Shown here: positions 35,787 through 45,512 of the stretch, piece after piece
Numbering within the stretch: the stretch's first letter is position 1
Layout of the letters: the number at the start of each line of letters is the position of its first letter
DNA from: M55B167 sp964406095
GTDB lineage: Bacteria; Verrucomicrobiota; Kiritimatiellia; RFP12; UBA1067
Direction: 5' to 3'
DNA: 64,000 nucleotides
Assembly: GCA_964406095.1 (NCBI GenBank)
Contig: CAYOQJ010000099.1
Span: forward strand, 50,680 to 114,679
The notes under the pieces: model-generated
The model's database searches: none
What the model was told of the DNA's origin: nothing
Seen by the model: only the letters and a program-made list of their open reading frames with translations
Program-made: the position numbers and the translations under genes

Positions 35787-35832
35787 CAGATTGGAAGGTT
35801 TTGATTTAGAAAAACTACTGAAAGAAAGCATA

Positions 35833-37335
35833 ATGAAAGAACTTAATTTAATACGCCGATTGCGACTTGGCATGGCAAGTATGCTGATCGTAACGACGGG
35901 ATTGTGTGCGCAAAAGCCCAATGTGCTTTTCATCGCATTCGATGATCTGCGCACCGAACTCGGCTGCTACGGCAAAGCCGAGGTAATCTCACCCAATATC
36001 GACAAACTGGCAGCGGAGGGGGTGCTCTTTGAAAGAGCGTACTGTCAAATGGCGGTCTGCAACCCTTCGCGAGCCTCGCTGATGACAGGCCGGCGGCCCG
36101 ATACAACCTGTGTTTATGATCTGCATACTCATTTCCGCAAGGCACTGCCGGATGTTGTCACTCTGCCGCAACACTTTAAAAATCACGGGTATCACACCTT
36201 GTCGTTTGGTAAGCTGTATCATGGTGCCTTCGAGATTCGCAGCGCGATGAACGACAAGCCATCCTGGTCTGTGCCGGCCTGGTTTCCGCAACCGCGCTAC
36301 TACTTCACGGAGCAAGGCAGCCGTGAAGCCCGCGATATTTTCGCGCGCCGCAAACAGGGTGCCAAAAAAATCAATCCAGACGATTGGGTCAATTACTTTG
36401 TGCCGGCGCGTTCGTGGGAGGCGCCGGATGTAGCTGACGATGTTCTTCAGGACGGACATATCGCGGCCATGGGTGTCAAGACTCTGCGGGAGCTTGCGCG
36501 GAAGGATCAACCCTTCTTTCTGGCACTCGGCTTTCTCAAACCACATCTGCCATTCATTGCACCAAAAAAATACTGGGACTTATACAAACGTGAAAACATT
36601 AAATTGGCGGAGAATCCATATCATCCCAAAGGTATGCCCGCGCTTGCCGGCAACAGATCAGGGGAACTGGGTATGTACTTTGATCTGCGCGGCCAAACAC
36701 CTCTTTCCGACGACAAAGCCCGTGAACTGATCCACGGCTACCGCGCCTGCGTCAGCTTCCTGGATGCCCAGGTCGGTTTGATCATCAACGAACTTGAAAA
36801 ACTTGAATTACGAGACAACACAGTAATTGTTCTCTGGTCAGATCACGGGTTCAAACTGGGTGAGCACGCCATGTGGTGCAAGCAGACCAACTTTGAACTG
36901 GATACACGCGTGCCGCTGATCATCGCTGCCCCCGGTTATCCCAAAGGTGTGCGTATCAAAGCGCTCTGCGAACTGGTAGATTTATATCCCACCATAAGTG
37001 AATTATGCGGACTGCCGACACCCAAAGATGTCGAAGGCACGAGTTGCGTTCCTTTGCTGCGTAATCCCGATCATCCATGGAAGCGTGCGGCATTCAGCCA
37101 GTATCCCCGTCCGGGCAAAATTATGGGATACTCAATGCGCACCGACCGCTGGCGTTACACCCGCTGGATCAACCGCACAACCAAAAAGACGGTTGCGGTT
37201 GAGCTGTACGACCATCAATCCGACCCCGATGAAAATGTCAACGTCGCGAAAAAACAGGCAAACAGGGAAGTGTTGAACAAACTGGCGACGATGATGGATG
37301 CCGACTGGAGTGCCGCACAGCCCGCACAAAAATAA
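35833..37335 (+). CDS. Family S1 sulfatase (iduronate-2-sulfatase-like)
   Basis: Formylglycine-dependent sulfatases remove sulfate esters from polysaccharides. The metal-binding pair is seen in 'VLFIAFDDLRTELGCYG' (D37, D38). The modification motif is C76-N-P-S-R in 'VCNPSRASLMTGRRPDT', the second metal site 'VIVLWSDHGFKLGEH', and a late 'RTDRWRYTRWINR' segment is family-typical. Order and 500-residue length fit the iduronate-2-sulfatase-like subgroup of S1. A signal peptide is present (about 1-25). Longer in-frame extension upstream passes through a palindromic repeat and was rejected. PIG-L, symporter and TauE/SafE genes follow on the same strand at short spacing, so they may be co-transcribed. 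Confidence 0.88.
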   Translation: MKELNLIRRLRLGMASMLIVTTGLCAQKPNVLFIAFDDLRTELGCYGKAEVISPNIDKLAAEGVLFERAYCQMAVCNPSRASLMTGRRPDTTCVYDLHTHFRKALPDVVTLPQHFKNHGYHTLSFGKLYHGAFEIRSAMNDKPSWSVPAWFPQPRYYFTEQGSREARDIFARRKQGAKKINPDDWVNYFVPARSWEAPDVADDVLQDGHIAAMGVKTLRELARKDQPFFLALGFLKPHLPFIAPKKYWDLYKRENIKLAENPYHPKGMPALAGNRSGELGMYFDLRGQTPLSDDKARELIHGYRACVSFLDAQVGLIINELEKLELRDNTVIVLWSDHGFKLGEHAMWCKQTNFELDTRVPLIIAAPGYPKGVRIKALCELVDLYPTISELCGLPTPKDVEGTSCVPLLRNPDHPWKRAAFSQYPRPGKIMGYSMRTDRWRYTRWINRTTKKTVAVELYDHQSDPDENVNVAKKQANREVLNKLATMMDADWSAAQPAQK

Positions 37336-37367
37336 CGATTTAAGATCATTTTAAAAAAAGGAAAAAC

Positions 37368-38072
37368 ATGAATATTCTGTCAATTGGCGCACATGCTGAT
37401 GATATAGAGGCAAAGTGCGGAGGAACCCTTTCAAAATACAAAGCAATGGGAGATAAAATTTTCATGGTTCTCTCCACAACCGGCAATATCGGCTCAAACT
37501 CTGCCGCAAGTCGCAGTGAAATTGCGGCAATCAGAAAAAAAGAGCAACTCGCCGCCGCCAGCCTGTTTGATGCCGAAGTGCTGTTTCTGCCCTTTGACGA
37601 TCAGTTGCTCGAGGACAATCCGACCACACGCAAGGCCATGCTGGATGCCATCAGATGGGCTGATCCTGATATAATATTCACTCACGACCCCTCAGATCCC
37701 AGCCCTGATCACTGGATGACCAGTCGCATCGTGACGGCAGTTGTGCTTTGCGCAGGCAGCAAGCTAACCCCTTCGGAACGTCCTCCAATCGACAAATCCC
37801 CCTCGATTTTTTTCTGGGACAACGGAGCAGGCGTCAATTTTATGCCGGAGGTGTATGTCGATATCTCGGACCATATGGATAACAAAAGAAAGGCGATATC
37901 CCAGCATCAAAGCCAACTGGAATGGATGAGCACCTTCAAGGAAAACGACCTCTTTGAAACCTTCGAGGTGATCAGCCGTTTTCGCGGTATCCAGGCTGGC
38001 GTGCAATATGCCGAATGTTACCGCGCTTTTCGTCTACGTGGCAGGATGCCGGATTTCAAACTGCTGCCCTGA
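37368..38072 (+). CDS. PIG-L (LmbE-like) deacetylase
   Basis: The 234-residue protein has the zinc motif 'SIGAHADDIEAKCGGTL' (AHxDD, with Ala where Pro is usual), then 'DPDIIFTHDPSDPSPDHWMTSRIV', which supplies the later His. The family removes N-acetyl groups from sugars such as GlcNAc derivatives. It follows the sulfatase stop by 32 bases with AAGGA before its ATG, so the two are likely co-transcribed. No signal peptide is seen, so it should act in the cytoplasm on an imported amino sugar or related compound (inference). Confidence 0.85.
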   Translation: MNILSIGAHADDIEAKCGGTLSKYKAMGDKIFMVLSTTGNIGSNSAASRSEIAAIRKKEQLAAASLFDAEVLFLPFDDQLLEDNPTTRKAMLDAIRWADPDIIFTHDPSDPSPDHWMTSRIVTAVVLCAGSKLTPSERPPIDKSPSIFFWDNGAGVNFMPEVYVDISDHMDNKRKAISQHQSQLEWMSTFKENDLFETFEVISRFRGIQAGVQYAECYRAFRLRGRMPDFKLLP

Positions 38073-38128
38073 TATATTGATCTTTTCATCCGCATCGGCC
38101 ACAATCTAATCCAGCTACGAGAACAACG

Positions 38129-39724
38129 ATGACCTTTACATTAAGTGCGATCGACATCACCATCATGCTGTTTTTTCCATTCCTGGTGATAATCACCGGA
38201 ATACTGGCGGCACGCAAGCAGGACAAAACAACAGAGGGTTATTTTCTGGCCTCCGGTCGACTGCCCTGGTATGTGATCGGCGCCGCGTTCGTATCAACCA
38301 GTGTCAGCAGTGAACAGATTGTGGGTACAGTCGGTGCCGCCTATGAACATGGCATGGGCATAGCCAACTGGGAGTGGTTCGGACTCGCGCAGATTCCCCT
38401 GATTCTGTTTTTTATCCCAATGTATCTTAAAAACAGGATTACGACCGTGCCTGAGTTTCTGGAGCGTCGATTCAGCCCTATGTGCAGCACACTCTACAGT
38501 TGGATCATGCTGCTGGCATACGTTATAATTTTCATGACACCGGCACTCTACGGTGGCTCTCTGGCTCTTGCCAGCCTGACCGGCGTTAATTTTTATCTCC
38601 TGTTATGGCTGACAGTGCTTGTGATCGCTCTTTATTCGGTCAAAGGCGGGCTGGGCTCGGTTATGTGGGCCGATGCGTTGCAGTGTCTGATGCTGGTCGG
38701 TGGCGGAATAATCCTGTTTTTCACGGCACTGCGCAAAATCCCCGGCGGGTGGTCAGCCATGGTCGCGGCCAACCCTGAGCGTTTTCACCTCTACCGTCCG
38801 CCCGCCGACGACATCGCGCCTTTTCTCGGTCTGATCTGCGCCAGCTTCGGCGTTTTTCTATTCTATCAAGCCGCCAATCAGGTGATGATTCAACGCGTTC
38901 TCGGCGCACGTTCAACCTGGGATGGAATAATGGGAATAATTTTCGCGGGATTCATCAATCGTGTCCGCCCACTGGTCACCTGCTTTCTGGGATTTGTCGT
39001 TTATCACTGGATTCACGAAATGAATATGGCCGAACCGTTGGCTGACAAAGATCTGGTTTTTCCTTTCGCACTGCGGAATCTGTCACCGGCCTGGGGATTG
39101 CGCGGCGTTATTCTTGCAGGATTTCTGGCGGCTGTGATGTCGACAGTCAGTGGATTATCCAATAGCACAGCCACCATCTTCTCATTGGCAGTTTATAAAA
39201 AGGTCATCAACCCTGCGGCAAATGACACTCAGATGATTAGAGTCGGACGAATCACCGCGGTGCTTGCGCTCGCGGCGGCGGCGGCTCTGGCACCGCTGAT
39301 TCAACATCTTGGCGGCATCTTTCTCTATTTTCAGAAAGGCGTGACCTTTGTCGCAACTCCTTTCATCGCTGTGCTTCTGCTGGGCATCTTCTGTCGGAGG
39401 ATCAATCATCAGGGAGCGCTCTTCGGCATTGTCGGAGGAACTTTTATTGCGTTGATTCTCGGTTTCGGTGGGCCCCTGATAGGCATCAGTCTACACTGGC
39501 TCTATCTGGGTGCTATCGCACAGGTTATTATAATGTTCGGAATCGTGGCGGTTTCATTGATGACAGTGCCACCGCCGGATACCAAAACACGTCCTTTCAA
39601 ATGGAATATGGATATGCTGCGGGCAATCAGCGATGAAAAAATGCGTCCCTGGTGGCAGAGCTGGATTCTGTGGTTCGGCATTCTCTATACGGTTATAATT
39701 CTGTTATACTGGCATTTCTGGTGA
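38129..39724 (+). CDS. Sodium:solute symporter (SSS family)
   Basis: The protein of 531 residues is highly hydrophobic with about 13-14 membrane segments. Family features include 'DKTTEGYFLASGRLPWYVIGAAFVSTSVSSEQIVG' near the N terminus (Na+ site region), 'SVKGGLGSVMWADALQ' and 'LAAVMSTVSGLSNSTATIFSLAVYKK'. It resembles SGLT-like sugar transporters common beside glycoside hydrolases in this phylum and would import a sugar with Na+. Position after sulfatase and PIG-L genes suggests it takes up their product. Confidence 0.9.
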   Translation: MTFTLSAIDITIMLFFPFLVIITGILAARKQDKTTEGYFLASGRLPWYVIGAAFVSTSVSSEQIVGTVGAAYEHGMGIANWEWFGLAQIPLILFFIPMYLKNRITTVPEFLERRFSPMCSTLYSWIMLLAYVIIFMTPALYGGSLALASLTGVNFYLLLWLTVLVIALYSVKGGLGSVMWADALQCLMLVGGGIILFFTALRKIPGGWSAMVAANPERFHLYRPPADDIAPFLGLICASFGVFLFYQAANQVMIQRVLGARSTWDGIMGIIFAGFINRVRPLVTCFLGFVVYHWIHEMNMAEPLADKDLVFPFALRNLSPAWGLRGVILAGFLAAVMSTVSGLSNSTATIFSLAVYKKVINPAANDTQMIRVGRITAVLALAAAAALAPLIQHLGGIFLYFQKGVTFVATPFIAVLLLGIFCRRINHQGALFGIVGGTFIALILGFGGPLIGISLHWLYLGAIAQVIIMFGIVAVSLMTVPPPDTKTRPFKWNMDMLRAISDEKMRPWWQSWILWFGILYTVIILLYWHFW

Positions 39725-39787
39725 TAAACATAACATCTTTGACAGAGAGACGTGAATGCGTAGAGAACAGGAATTGTGGAATGTGAA

Positions 39788-40573
39788 ATGTTTATGATAG
39801 AAAGTGAATCAGCGGCCACCCTGACAAATATAGTTGCCGTATTCGGCACCCTGATGTTCTGCGCATTTGTGCAGTCGGCGGTCGGTTTCGCTTTTTCGCT
39901 TTTCTCCAATGCGCTACTGCTGTTGCTTACCGATATAGCGTTGCCTGATGTCGTAATGCTCTCGATTCTGGCCAGCACTTTGCAGCGTCTGATGATGACC
40001 GCTCAGATGCGCAGACACGTAGATTGGCGCCAGACACTGCCAATGAGTGGCATTTCGCTGCTGGCACTCCCTGTCGGCATCTTTCTGTTGAAATTCTGTT
40101 CACAGCAGAGCGTCGCGACCGTCAAAATCAGTGTCGGTATTCTTGTGCTGCTTGTCTTGATAATTCAGTTGTGCTGGCAGGTCAAGCCGCGCGAGCATCT
40201 GGCGGCGGGATGGGGAGTTCTAGCCGCATTGACAAGCGGTCTGATGGGCGGGCTGGCCAACATCGGCGGTCCGCCACTGGTGCTGTGGATACACGCTCAC
40301 GACTGGACTAACGAAAAAACACGTGTCACGCTCATGGCGATCACTACAGTGCTTGTGCCGGTGCAGATTGTACTCATGACTCTGATTTTCAAGCGCAACC
40401 TGATTCCGACCGCCTGGCAGCTCACTATACTGCTGCCGAGTGTAATCGCTGGCACCGCGCTGGGTATGGCTGCGGGAAAACGTCTCTCCAAACCGCATCT
40501 TCGCGCTGTCGCGCTGGGACTGCTGACAATCATCGCACTGACCTGCATCGTTGAACCGCTGCTTCAAAAATAG
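39788..40573 (+). CDS. TauE/SafE family membrane permease
   Basis: The protein has about 8 membrane segments. The paired family motif appears as 'CAFVQSAVGFAFSLFSNALLLLL' near the N terminus and 'GLMGGLANIGGPPLVLWIHAH' in the second half. TauE/SafE proteins export sulfite, sulfoacetate or other small anions. Next to sulfatase genes, an anion-export role is plausible but unproven. The start is uncertain: ATG at 39788 or 39794, both with weak ribosome sites. It is followed by a 420-base gene-free stretch. Confidence 0.8.
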   Translation: MFMIESESAATLTNIVAVFGTLMFCAFVQSAVGFAFSLFSNALLLLLTDIALPDVVMLSILASTLQRLMMTAQMRRHVDWRQTLPMSGISLLALPVGIFLLKFCSQQSVATVKISVGILVLLVLIIQLCWQVKPREHLAAGWGVLAALTSGLMGGLANIGGPPLVLWIHAHDWTNEKTRVTLMAITTVLVPVQIVLMTLIFKRNLIPTAWQLTILLPSVIAGTALGMAAGKRLSKPHLRAVALGLLTIIALTCIVEPLLQK

Positions 40574-40992
40574 CGGCTCGCACCCCGGATGACAAAAACC
40601 TGAGTTTGTAATTGACCCGCAGGGAAGCACAGTTTACATTTTAAACAAATTTGCGCAACCGACAATTCCGGTTGCGGTTTGAAATTCAGAAACTTCTTCA
40701 CCCATTGGGTGAAGCTTATAAAATTAACAAATTCCTTATTAACAATCATTTAACTCAGTTTCTGAATTTCAAATGCTGTAAATAGGCTAAAGGATTTCGC
40801 TAATGGGTTGGTTGCAAAATGGACCTCCGCAAGTGGTTGATGGATATTCCGACACCCCTCCCCTGCAAAGGGGTTTGCGGGAAACGCCATTCGGAACCGC
40901 AGGCACTTCGCAAGTGATTCTCTCTTGTTATTTAAGCTAAATAAACACAAAATGCTGGATTGGAGCCACCCAACTGGAGCTCGGTACTCTTG
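40574..40992. other. Gene-free spacer of about 420 bases with palindromic elements
   Basis: The spacer lies between the 3' ends of the convergent permease and nucleoside-kinase genes. It holds the inverted-repeat element at 40655-40773. Further on is a 33-codon frame (40819-40917) with no ribosome site, judged non-coding, and a stretch at 40842-40863 that resembles 60426-60447. Confidence 0.5.
40655..40773. repeat. Structured element with perfect 17-base inverted repeat
   Basis: The arm at 40678-40694 (TTTGAAATTCAGAAACT) is perfectly complementary to 40757-40773. Between them is a perfect 9-base-stem hairpin, CTTCACCCA-T-TGGGTGAAG (40696-40714). Just before is another hairpin, GCAACCG/CGGTTGC (40655-40675). 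It could be a bidirectional terminator region for the two convergent genes or a MITE-like element. No protein is encoded. Confidence 0.55.
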
Positions 40993-42657
40993 TCAACCGT
41001 AATTCAGCTGACTGCCGCCGATATATTCACGCAGGATCGAGTCGCCCGGCACAGTATCCGTGCCGAGAGCGGAGAAATTGTAGAGAAACTCCTCTAATCT
41101 GCGGGCCTCGATATAGGCTCTATCCCAAGGTTTAACCTGGTTCAGCAGTGCGCTCGCCAGCGGTTTTAGCACGGCGAGCTCATAGCCGAGTGCCGAGTTG
41201 AAGATAGCATCCGCCAGATGCTGATAGGGGTAAATCCAGCGTCGTTCACCGCGCATAACCGACTCCCACATGTTGAGTGTGTTGATGGCCGGGCGGTTAC
41301 GAAATTGGTGGTCACGCACAATTCGGCGGATAATACGGGTATCGTTGGTTGATATTCTGTTGTTGGCATCAACGGAGAGCTGGGTCAGGGCGTTCACATA
41401 GATCAGAAATTTCTCTTCCCCGGCGACATCTGCAGTCAGTTGCGGGTTAAGGCAGTGAATGCCCTCCATAACTATGATTCCGCACTCTTCCAACCGGGTG
41501 GCGGAGGCCTGATCGAAACCGCTTTTTCTGACAAAATCGAAACCGCGCAAATGGACCTCACAACCATTCAGCAAAGCGCGCAGATCGCTGTTTAGTCGGT
41601 TCAAGTCCATTGACTCAATATGCTCATAATCCAAGTTACCATTTTCATCGCGTGGGTTGAGTTCATCTCCCACAAAATAGTTGTCGGTTGAAATAAGCAC
41701 CGGTCGCAATCCATCCACCCTCAGATGTGTGGCAAGCCGCTTTGCGAAAGTTGTTTTACCTGCGGAGGAGGGGCCAGCCACCAGGACCAGCCGGACACGT
41801 TTATCGCGACCGACTATCTGATCGGCTATCTGCGAAATCTTTTTATCGTGCAGTGCTTCGGCGGTCAGGACGAAGTCGTCACCGCGTTTTTCGATGATTG
41901 CCCGGTTAAGTTCACCCACCGTGGTGACACCCGATATCTCACTCCAGCGCATGTGTTCTCGACAGACATCCAGCAGGTACTCGTGCGGTTCAAGTTCGGA
42001 AATTCTTTCGGGTGCGTTGACATCCGGCACATTCAGGACAAAGCCCTCATTCAGGAAAACCAGATCAAATATCTTCAGAACACCGGTGCGTCCGGCCAGT
42101 GGCTTTTTACTCAACTCGTAAAAAGAACCGCATCTGGTCAGATGAACAAAGGGCGGATTGCGGTGCAGAATCAGATTGAGCTTATCATGTTGAGAGTTCG
42201 CTTTGAATGCGTGAACCGCATCCTCATAAGAGTAACTCTCGCCGACTATCGCCAAATCCTGATTGACCGTATCATGCAGCGAACTCTGTATGCGAGCGAG
42301 GATTTTTTTTGTCCATTTTGTTCCTCGCTCCGGTTCAACCGAACAGAACAGAGCGGGACCGAGGGAACTGCGCACTCTCCAGTTTATTTCGGGAAACTCT
42401 TCATGAATCACTTTGCCCAGGAGAAAGCAGAGAGTGTCGCGATAAATCAGATGTCCGTAGCGGCTGGCCACACTGAGCGGTTCCACTTTGGCATGTGAAA
42501 GCAGAGGGGTATATAGCGGTTGAACCATGTTATTGACCACCGCTCCGATAACCGGATAGCCATCCTGCGCCACTGCAGGCACAACCTCTGAGATCGGGGT
42601 GGCCGCCGCAACTGAAACCGGCTTATCCCCATTAACAACTATTGTGAATGCCTGCAT
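40993..42657 (-). CDS. Uridine-kinase-like nucleoside kinase with N-terminal TGS/ThrRS-like region
   Basis: Residues 1-75 resemble a TGS-type domain, and the next ~150 resemble the second domain of threonyl-tRNA synthetase ('HLIYRDTLCFLLGKVI', 'NQDLAIVGESYSYEDAVHAF'). The C-terminal half is a P-loop kinase: Walker A 'LVAGPSSAGKTTFAKRLATHL' (near residue 295), 'LISTDNYFVGDELNPRDENGNLDYEHIESMDL' and 'IIVMEGIHCLNPQLT'. This arrangement is a widespread bacterial family annotated as nucleoside (uridine/cytidine) kinase. The 554-residue length is normal. It starts one base after the stop of the RNA methyltransferase gene (TGACATG), so the two are translationally coupled. Confidence 0.85.
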   Translation of the reverse strand: MQAFTIVVNGDKPVSVAAATPISEVVPAVAQDGYPVIGAVVNNMVQPLYTPLLSHAKVEPLSVASRYGHLIYRDTLCFLLGKVIHEEFPEINWRVRSSLGPALFCSVEPERGTKWTKKILARIQSSLHDTVNQDLAIVGESYSYEDAVHAFKANSQHDKLNLILHRNPPFVHLTRCGSFYELSKKPLAGRTGVLKIFDLVFLNEGFVLNVPDVNAPERISELEPHEYLLDVCREHMRWSEISGVTTVGELNRAIIEKRGDDFVLTAEALHDKKISQIADQIVGRDKRVRLVLVAGPSSAGKTTFAKRLATHLRVDGLRPVLISTDNYFVGDELNPRDENGNLDYEHIESMDLNRLNSDLRALLNGCEVHLRGFDFVRKSGFDQASATRLEECGIIVMEGIHCLNPQLTADVAGEEKFLIYVNALTQLSVDANNRISTNDTRIIRRIVRDHQFRNRPAINTLNMWESVMRGERRWIYPYQHLADAIFNSALGYELAVLKPLASALLNQVKPWDRAYIEARRLEEFLYNFSALGTDTVPGDSILREYIGGSQLNYG

Positions 42658-42658
42658 G

Positions 42659-43888
42659 TCAATGCTCCTTCAAGGCCCTTTCCTCATTGATCTCGTAAAC
42701 CAACAGACGGCAATCCAGCGGCCCATTGTAAAAGGGTACGCGACGGTCACTGCGCAGGCCAACTTTGCTGGCCAGCTCCATACTGGCGGTAAAGACGCAG
42801 CTGGTGTAATTATGACAGTGCCGGGCAATAAATTCACCAATCCTTCCATAGAGCACATCCAGATCATCATCCTGTCCAAGACGCTCACCGTAAACCGGAT
42901 TCATAAAAACAACTCCGTGTTCCTTCGTCGGCAGCCTGGTGTCAGCGAAGTCACATTGCTGAAAGGTGATATACTGCGAGACTCCGGCCGCTATCGCGTT
43001 CATCCGGGCGACTTCCACCGCCTCTTCGCTGATATCCGAAGCTATGATCGGCGGCGTGCCATCGGTACGTTCAGCAGCCTTAGCCTGCGCGACAAGATGC
43101 TTCCAAATCTGTTCAGGCGAAGTGCCGAAACGTTTGCGAACGCTCTCGCCGGCCTTTTCTCCGGGAATGATCTGAGTATAGCCTTTAACGGCCATAAAGC
43201 CGAAATGGCTCTTGAAACTGCCAGCGGCACGGTTGATGGCAATCAAAGCAGCCTCGATGGCCGGTGTTCCGCTACCGCACATCGGTGCCACAAAGGGAGT
43301 GGTTCCATCCCAACCCGATTCCAAAATACAGGCGGCTGCCAGAGTTTCCTGCATGGGAGCCTTCCATGGCAGTTTACGGTAACCCCGCCGTGACAGTGCC
43401 TCTCCAGTTGTATCCAGATAGACCTCGAGCTTCTCTCTCTCCCAAAAAATAAAAACTGACGCTCCGATGAATTCGCGTCCTGAATCCGGACGCCGCCCCT
43501 GACGCGCCCGCATCCGATCGGCAATGGCATCTTTGGTTTTCAATGCAGGCAGACGGGTATCATGCACGGTATCGTTGTAAACAACGGAATTGACAGTGAA
43601 ATAGCCTTCGGCATCCAGATAGTTCTCCCATGGGATCGTCATAACATCGTTATAAAGATGATAAAGGTTCTGACAGCGTGAACGTTTGAGGGGTACCAGT
43701 ACACGATGGGCGGTACGCAACTCAAGATTGAGCCGCATCATATCGCGCAATCCGCCATAGGTTGTAAGGGTGGTGTCGGTGCGATGCGAAATTTTGTACC
43801 CCATTGTCATCATCGCATTGGATGTTTGGGGAACCAGGCCCTTGGCACATGAGATGACCAGAGGATATCTATCGGTCCAGATGTTCAT
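42659..43888 (-). CDS. THUMP-domain class I SAM-dependent RNA methyltransferase (RlmL-like)
   Basis: The N-terminal ~165 residues are a THUMP-type RNA-binding region ('LNLELRTAHRVLVPLKRSRC', 'DTRLPALKTKDAIADRMRARQGRRP'). The methyltransferase domain has the SAM motif 'FVAPMCGSGTPAIEAALIAINRAAG' (near residue 205) and catalytic motif 'VVFMNPVYGERLG' (near 327). There Val replaces the second Pro of the common NPPYG. Family members methylate N2 of guanine in 23S rRNA. The protein corresponds only to the N-terminal half of E. coli RlmKL, as in most bacteria. It is coupled with the downstream nucleoside kinase. Confidence 0.87.
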   Translation of the reverse strand: MNIWTDRYPLVISCAKGLVPQTSNAMMTMGYKISHRTDTTLTTYGGLRDMMRLNLELRTAHRVLVPLKRSRCQNLYHLYNDVMTIPWENYLDAEGYFTVNSVVYNDTVHDTRLPALKTKDAIADRMRARQGRRPDSGREFIGASVFIFWEREKLEVYLDTTGEALSRRGYRKLPWKAPMQETLAAACILESGWDGTTPFVAPMCGSGTPAIEAALIAINRAAGSFKSHFGFMAVKGYTQIIPGEKAGESVRKRFGTSPEQIWKHLVAQAKAAERTDGTPPIIASDISEEAVEVARMNAIAAGVSQYITFQQCDFADTRLPTKEHGVVFMNPVYGERLGQDDDLDVLYGRIGEFIARHCHNYTSCVFTASMELASKVGLRSDRRVPFYNGPLDCRLLVYEINEERALKEH

Positions 43889-43987
43889 AATTCGGGTGAG
43901 TATAACTTATTCAGTCCGTAAGAACAAGTGGATGATTGCGGCTGAACGCTGATTCAAGATGCAGCTGATTCCTTTTCCCGGCGGCGG

Positions 43988-44482
43988 TTATCTCTTTTTT
44001 CTAACTGGCGGACGAGTATATTTGCGATACTCCCACCGGTTGCGCCACTCATCGAGAAAGGGTTTGTAACGCTGATCATCGCGCCAGAAATGCGGTTCGA
44101 CTTCATCCTCGAAGACCTTGCCTTCGGGATAATCCCTGCCCTCAAAGCTGGCTGTCGCACTGGACATCCAGCTCAGGTATTTTGCTTTCATACGGGCGAA
44201 GATTTCCGGTTGCTGCGCCAGTCATACTCTTGGAAATACTGTCGCGGCGCGACCATCGGATAGTGCGGACGTATCATGCCGACTCCGAGAAAGAATTTTT
44301 CATCGCGGTGCTTTCGCAGCAGTTCGACCGCTTTGGCTGCGCTTTTGTAATCCGGCTGATCCGATCCGTCGCCTTCATACTGAACCGTCACAGAGGGGCA
44401 ATGCGGCATTCCGGTTGACTGCCGCCCCCGAGCTTGTCGGTGAAAATATTGAGATTAAAACGGCTTGCAATACTTTTTTCAT
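43988..44482 (-). pseudogene. Decayed sulfatase (iduronate-2-sulfatase-like) in three fragments
   Basis: On the minus strand an ATG at 44482 starts a signal peptide ('MKKVLQAVLISIFS'). The body then jumps past the whole active-site region. A second piece at about 44409-44190 reads 'YKSAAKAVELLRKHRDEKFFLGVGMIRPHYPMVAPRQYF', a typical middle part of S1 sulfatases. After a frame change, a third piece reads 'MKAKYLSWMSSATASFEGRDYPEGKVFEDEVEPHFW' and ends at 43988. The CxPSR motif and both metal sites are absent. Frame changes and deletions show it is dead. Confidence 0.75.
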
Positions 44483-44572
44483 GGTGTGTGATTCTCGCAT
44501 TTTAAACCCTCAAACGCAATCCGTAATTTCGCGATTGAGGATCGGGAAGAATACTGATATCCTTCCGACATC

Positions 44573-45480
44573 ATGAAGAAGCATCTGTTTACAATAGCCA
44601 TTATGTTCACGACCGCCGTTATCGCAGCTGACGGACCCCTGCGTCCCAACATCCTGATCATCTTCACCGATGACCAGGGTTATGCGGACTTAAGCTGTTT
44701 TGGCAACACGAAAAACAAAACACCGCGCATGGATCAGCTGGCGCGGGAGGGAACACGCTTCACCGTCTTCTACGCCCAGAGTGTCTGCGGGCCGTCACGC
44801 TCAGCCCTGCTCACAGGGCGCTATCCCATCCGTAGCAAGGGCTGGAACATGCCAGCAAGTGAAATCACATTTGCCGAACTGATCCGTGGTGCCGGTTATG
44901 AGACCGTCTGTATCGGTAAATGGGATGTCTCCGACCGCAAACCGATCATTGAACGTATGCCAAACGCGCAGGGATTCGACTACTACTTCGGCACGCTCGG
45001 TGCTAATGACAGTGGCACCGTACGTTTTCATGAAAACAACGAACAGGCCGGACAAACCTCGGACATGGGTTCACTGATTCGGCTTTATACCGACAAATCG
45101 ATTGATTATCTTAAAAAAAGACGCAATCCGGAAAAGCCCTTTCTTCTTTACCTGGCGCATACCATGATGCACACTGTCATTGACGCATCACCTGACTTCA
45201 AAGGCACATCAGCCGACGGCCTCTACGGCGATGTAGTGGAAGAGTTCGATTACCACACCGGACGCCTGCTTGACACACTCGATGAACTCGGACTACGTCA
45301 ATCGACCCTGGTGCTTTACACCTCCGTCAACGGCCCTTGGTCACCGGCGAGGGCAAACCGATCAAGCGTCAGCCGAAAATGGGACTGTCAACTGGCGAGG
45401 ATCAAAGCGACAACATAACCAACTACAAAGATGAGTTTTTCGATGGCGAACTCAAAGCACTGACACTCACCGTGGAATAA
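44573..45480 (+). pseudogene. Truncated, frameshifted S1 sulfatase with a damaged metal site
   Basis: The N-terminal half looks intact: signal peptide, 'NILIIFTDDQGYADLSCFGN', C72-G-P-S-R in 'SVCGPSRSALLTGRYP', and 'FLLYLAHTMMHTVI'. At the second metal site the usual T-S-D-N-G-P reads 'YTSVNGPW', so the conserved Asp is Val. Directly after it the reading frame ends at 45418. A shifted frame continues 'VTGEGKPIKRQPKMGLSTGE' and ends 'DEFFDGELKALTLTVE' with TAA at 45480. The usual C-terminal half (about 150 or more residues) is missing between the pieces. It is divergent from another sulfatase relic. Confidence 0.75.
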
Positions 45481-45512
45481 TCACAACAGATATAACCGAA
45501 TGGAGAATGGGG

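Noticed and set aside
35674..35832. N-terminal extension of the sulfatase reading frame
   Set aside because: It runs through the palindromic element and hides the signal peptide that begins at 35833.
40819..40917. 33-codon frame in the spacer before the nucleoside kinase
   Set aside because: Too short, no ribosome site, lies in repeat-like sequence.
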